Positions 62,185-64,000 of a stretch of 64,000 nucleotides of DNA are shown here, piece by piece; the stretch's first letter is position 1, and each line of letters opens with the position of its first letter. The stretch covers positions 124,001-188,000 of the forward strand of contig NOWV01000033.1 of assembly GCA_003344405.1 (NCBI GenBank). The letters run 5' to 3'. Source of the DNA: Trichoplax sp. H2 (taxonomy: Eukaryota; Placozoa; Uniplacotomia; Trichoplacea). The position numbers and the translations under genes were made by a program. The notes under the pieces are model-generated. The model saw only the letters and a program-made list of their open reading frames with translations, made no database searches and had not been told where the DNA came from.

Positions 62185-64000
62185 CTGCAAAAAATTGGAT
62201 ATCATGTCATTAATACTACGTAACAACGACCAAATTCTGTCTCAGGTTATTTATTAGCAACTGCACTAGGAATGATCAAAATGATGACACTTTGTCATTG
62301 TTATTCCAATCAGAAATAATGGCATATAAAGAAAGAGTGCTCGACATGAAGTAATGCATTTGGATGCATTGTGCAGTATGAAGAATTTACTTTACGTAAG
62401 ATAATAAAAAATAATAATAATGAAATCAAGGTATTCTTTTCGGCTACTCTAATTAATACAGCTGATGGATAAATAGGTTCAATTTTTACTATCTGACTAT
62501 CTCAGGCTATTAAAAGAAGACTAACAGGAATCTTAGATCGTTGGTCATAAACAGTATAATACGCGTAAAATAAGCAACGAGGATATATAAACAAAATTTG
62601 AAAAAATAACATTCTCTCCGGTGTCTTTAGTATTGCGGAAGTATAAGTATACGCGTACGCGTACTTCAACTCGAATTTACTACATATATATTTTAATTAT
62701 ATCACAAAAGCACAATAAAATTACACGATTCTATTAATTACTCGTATAAGAAGAATTCATTTTTTGGAGATAAAACATCATGGCTTGCATCGTGCGGGTT
62801 AATTATCTCTAATATTGTATAAACTAGATATACTGTACGTATCATGAGTAGATCCGCAGTCACGTAAATTATGTCATGGTTTGTTTTATGCCTATTAATT
62901 ATCTCCAGCATTGATATCCATCATACATTCCATGATTGGATTCATATCGCATATCATGACTTGCATCGTGCCTATTTATTATCTTCAATGCCTGTATCAA
63001 TTAGGCATATCACAATCAGATTCGTATTGCATTATGCGTATATCATGGCTTACATCGTGCAAATTAATTAATTATCTACAATATGGTATAGAATAGACAT
63101 GTCACGATTGGATCCGTACTATATTATAACATAGATGCTGTATGTGGGGGCATCAAAATGATCAGTGTTATACAAGACTACACACTCGAACGATTTGGAT
63201 AACGAGCTAAGACAAACCAACCAGAGGAAATGTTTAATAAGTACTTCCAACCCAACCAGAAATTAGTTGTACAGTAAGTAGTAGAATATCATCAATCTCG
63301 CAGTCAAGTTGAGTGGAAAGAGTCTCTTTAAGCCATCCGGGCTACAACTTGCCATAACTCAGTTTGCTACGCCGCACTGTGGTGTAAACAATTTCTGAAT
63401 AAAAAATAGGACGTTAAGATTACTTTAAATAACCTTGTCTAGTACTGTAGTATGTTATCGTAAGGGTCTGTTGTAAGATTTATATTACTTCATATCCTGT
63501 GGTAATTCATTAGCCATGCATGTATCAATCAAGTACCCCAAGCAGACCGAGGAAAATACGCGTACATATGCATTTTAGTAGCAAATAAGAAGTTACTTAG
63601 AACTAGGAATAGCAATCGGATCAAGTCGATAGCAATCCATAGAAGTACCCTATCGTTCGATGATTCCTACTGCAAATTGGTATAGCGCGACATGCACCTT
63701 GAAAGGACTATCTAGCGAGATATGTTAGCTAACATCTACTCTAAGCTCTCCATTTGATTGGTATACCCTTGATTGTAAGCTACTATAGCATCTAGATAAA
63801 ACTAACGGATCCATGGTGTGGATTTTCAACTAATCCTATGCATTGGAATGAGGATGCAGGCAAGACAATTGATAATAAGGCTGTTGACTGCTAGAGTCTT
63901 GATACGTTGGTTCAAGTCAATACATTGATTATTCCATCCTTATTATCGGGCTCCTTTTCTAATGGAACTTTGATGATCGCTACTGAGTTTAACCTAGCGA
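62185..64000. other. intergenic region at the right end
   Basis: Should include the first XPOT exon and promoter, which I could not place, and carries the tandem array at 62777-63126. From 63.13 kb to the window end I see no exon, repeat or RNA gene. Confidence 0.45.
62777..63126. repeat. degenerate tandem array, four ~82-94-bp units
   Basis: Units begin near 62777, 62871, 62953 and 63041 with ATCATGGCTTGCATCGTGC or a close variant. Each continues into (T/A)TTAATTATCT(C/A) and ends CATGATTGGATCCGTA or similar. Identity between copies is moderate. The plus-strand open frames here are by-products of the repeat. Confidence 0.85.

Noticed and set aside
62871-63096. Overlapping plus-strand open frames near the right end
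   Set aside because: Both lie in the ~88-bp tandem array and are by-products of the repeat.
1-64000. tRNA, rRNA or transposase genes
   Set aside because: No cloverleaf with box A/B sequences, no rRNA-like stretch and no transposase or reverse-transcriptase frame could be recognised by reading; a dedicated covariance-model scan was not possible here.

Overview
This is a eukaryotic, clearly animal-type genomic window. It is AT-rich, genes lie on both strands, and coding sequence is cut into many short exons by GT-AG introns of roughly 50-400 bp. Eleven protein-coding loci can be supported by splicing exons in frame by eye. Gene content (MCM10, HAAO, PQBP1, XPOT, a mitoribosomal mL42 protein, an EPHX-type epoxide hydrolase and a FAM194/C3orf20-type protein), compact spacing and short AT-rich introns suggest an early-branching metazoan. 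A placozoan is my best guess, by inference only. There are no operons, prokaryotic signals, CRISPR arrays or recognisable tRNA/rRNA genes.

Layout. 1-2.5 kb (+): 3' part of MCM10, a replication initiation factor. 3.3-11.4 kb (-): ankyrin-repeat protein with a discoidin/SUN-like beta-sandwich. 11.4-15.0 kb: non-coding. 15.0-15.6 kb (-): single-exon PARP-type zinc-finger-like protein. 15.6-19.0 kb: non-coding, with a 110-bp tandem duplication. 19.1-21.2 kb (-): coiled-coil protein with a tentative resemblance to the meiotic protein IHO1/Mer2. 21.4-22.5 kb: degenerate repeats. 23.6-25.4 kb (+): small basic protein, unrecognised. 26.3-28.2 kb (-): HAAO of the kynurenine pathway. 28.3-29.4 kb: palindromes and a 290-bp duplication. 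29.6-30.8 kb (+): mL42-like protein with an extra C-terminal helical region. 32.0-32.7 kb: ~220-bp tandem repeats. 33.2-42.2 kb (+): 20-exon FAM194-domain gene. 44.1-45.8 kb (-): PQBP1. 46-49 kb: several tandem repeat families. 49.6-52.6 kb (+): epoxide hydrolase. 54.6-62.2 kb (-): exportin-T. 62.8-63.1 kb: another tandem array.

The genes are mostly unrelated housekeeping or cell-biology functions and do not form one pathway. I found no convincing new multi-gene system. The most interesting items are the possible IHO1-like gene, the extended mL42 protein, the ankyrin/discoidin architecture, a hairpin-bearing repeat family present at two loci about 15 kb apart, and local tandem arrays in most long intergenic stretches and one intron. 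Names rest on alignment from memory to known human proteins. Exon junctions were checked for reading phase by hand but not with transcripts.
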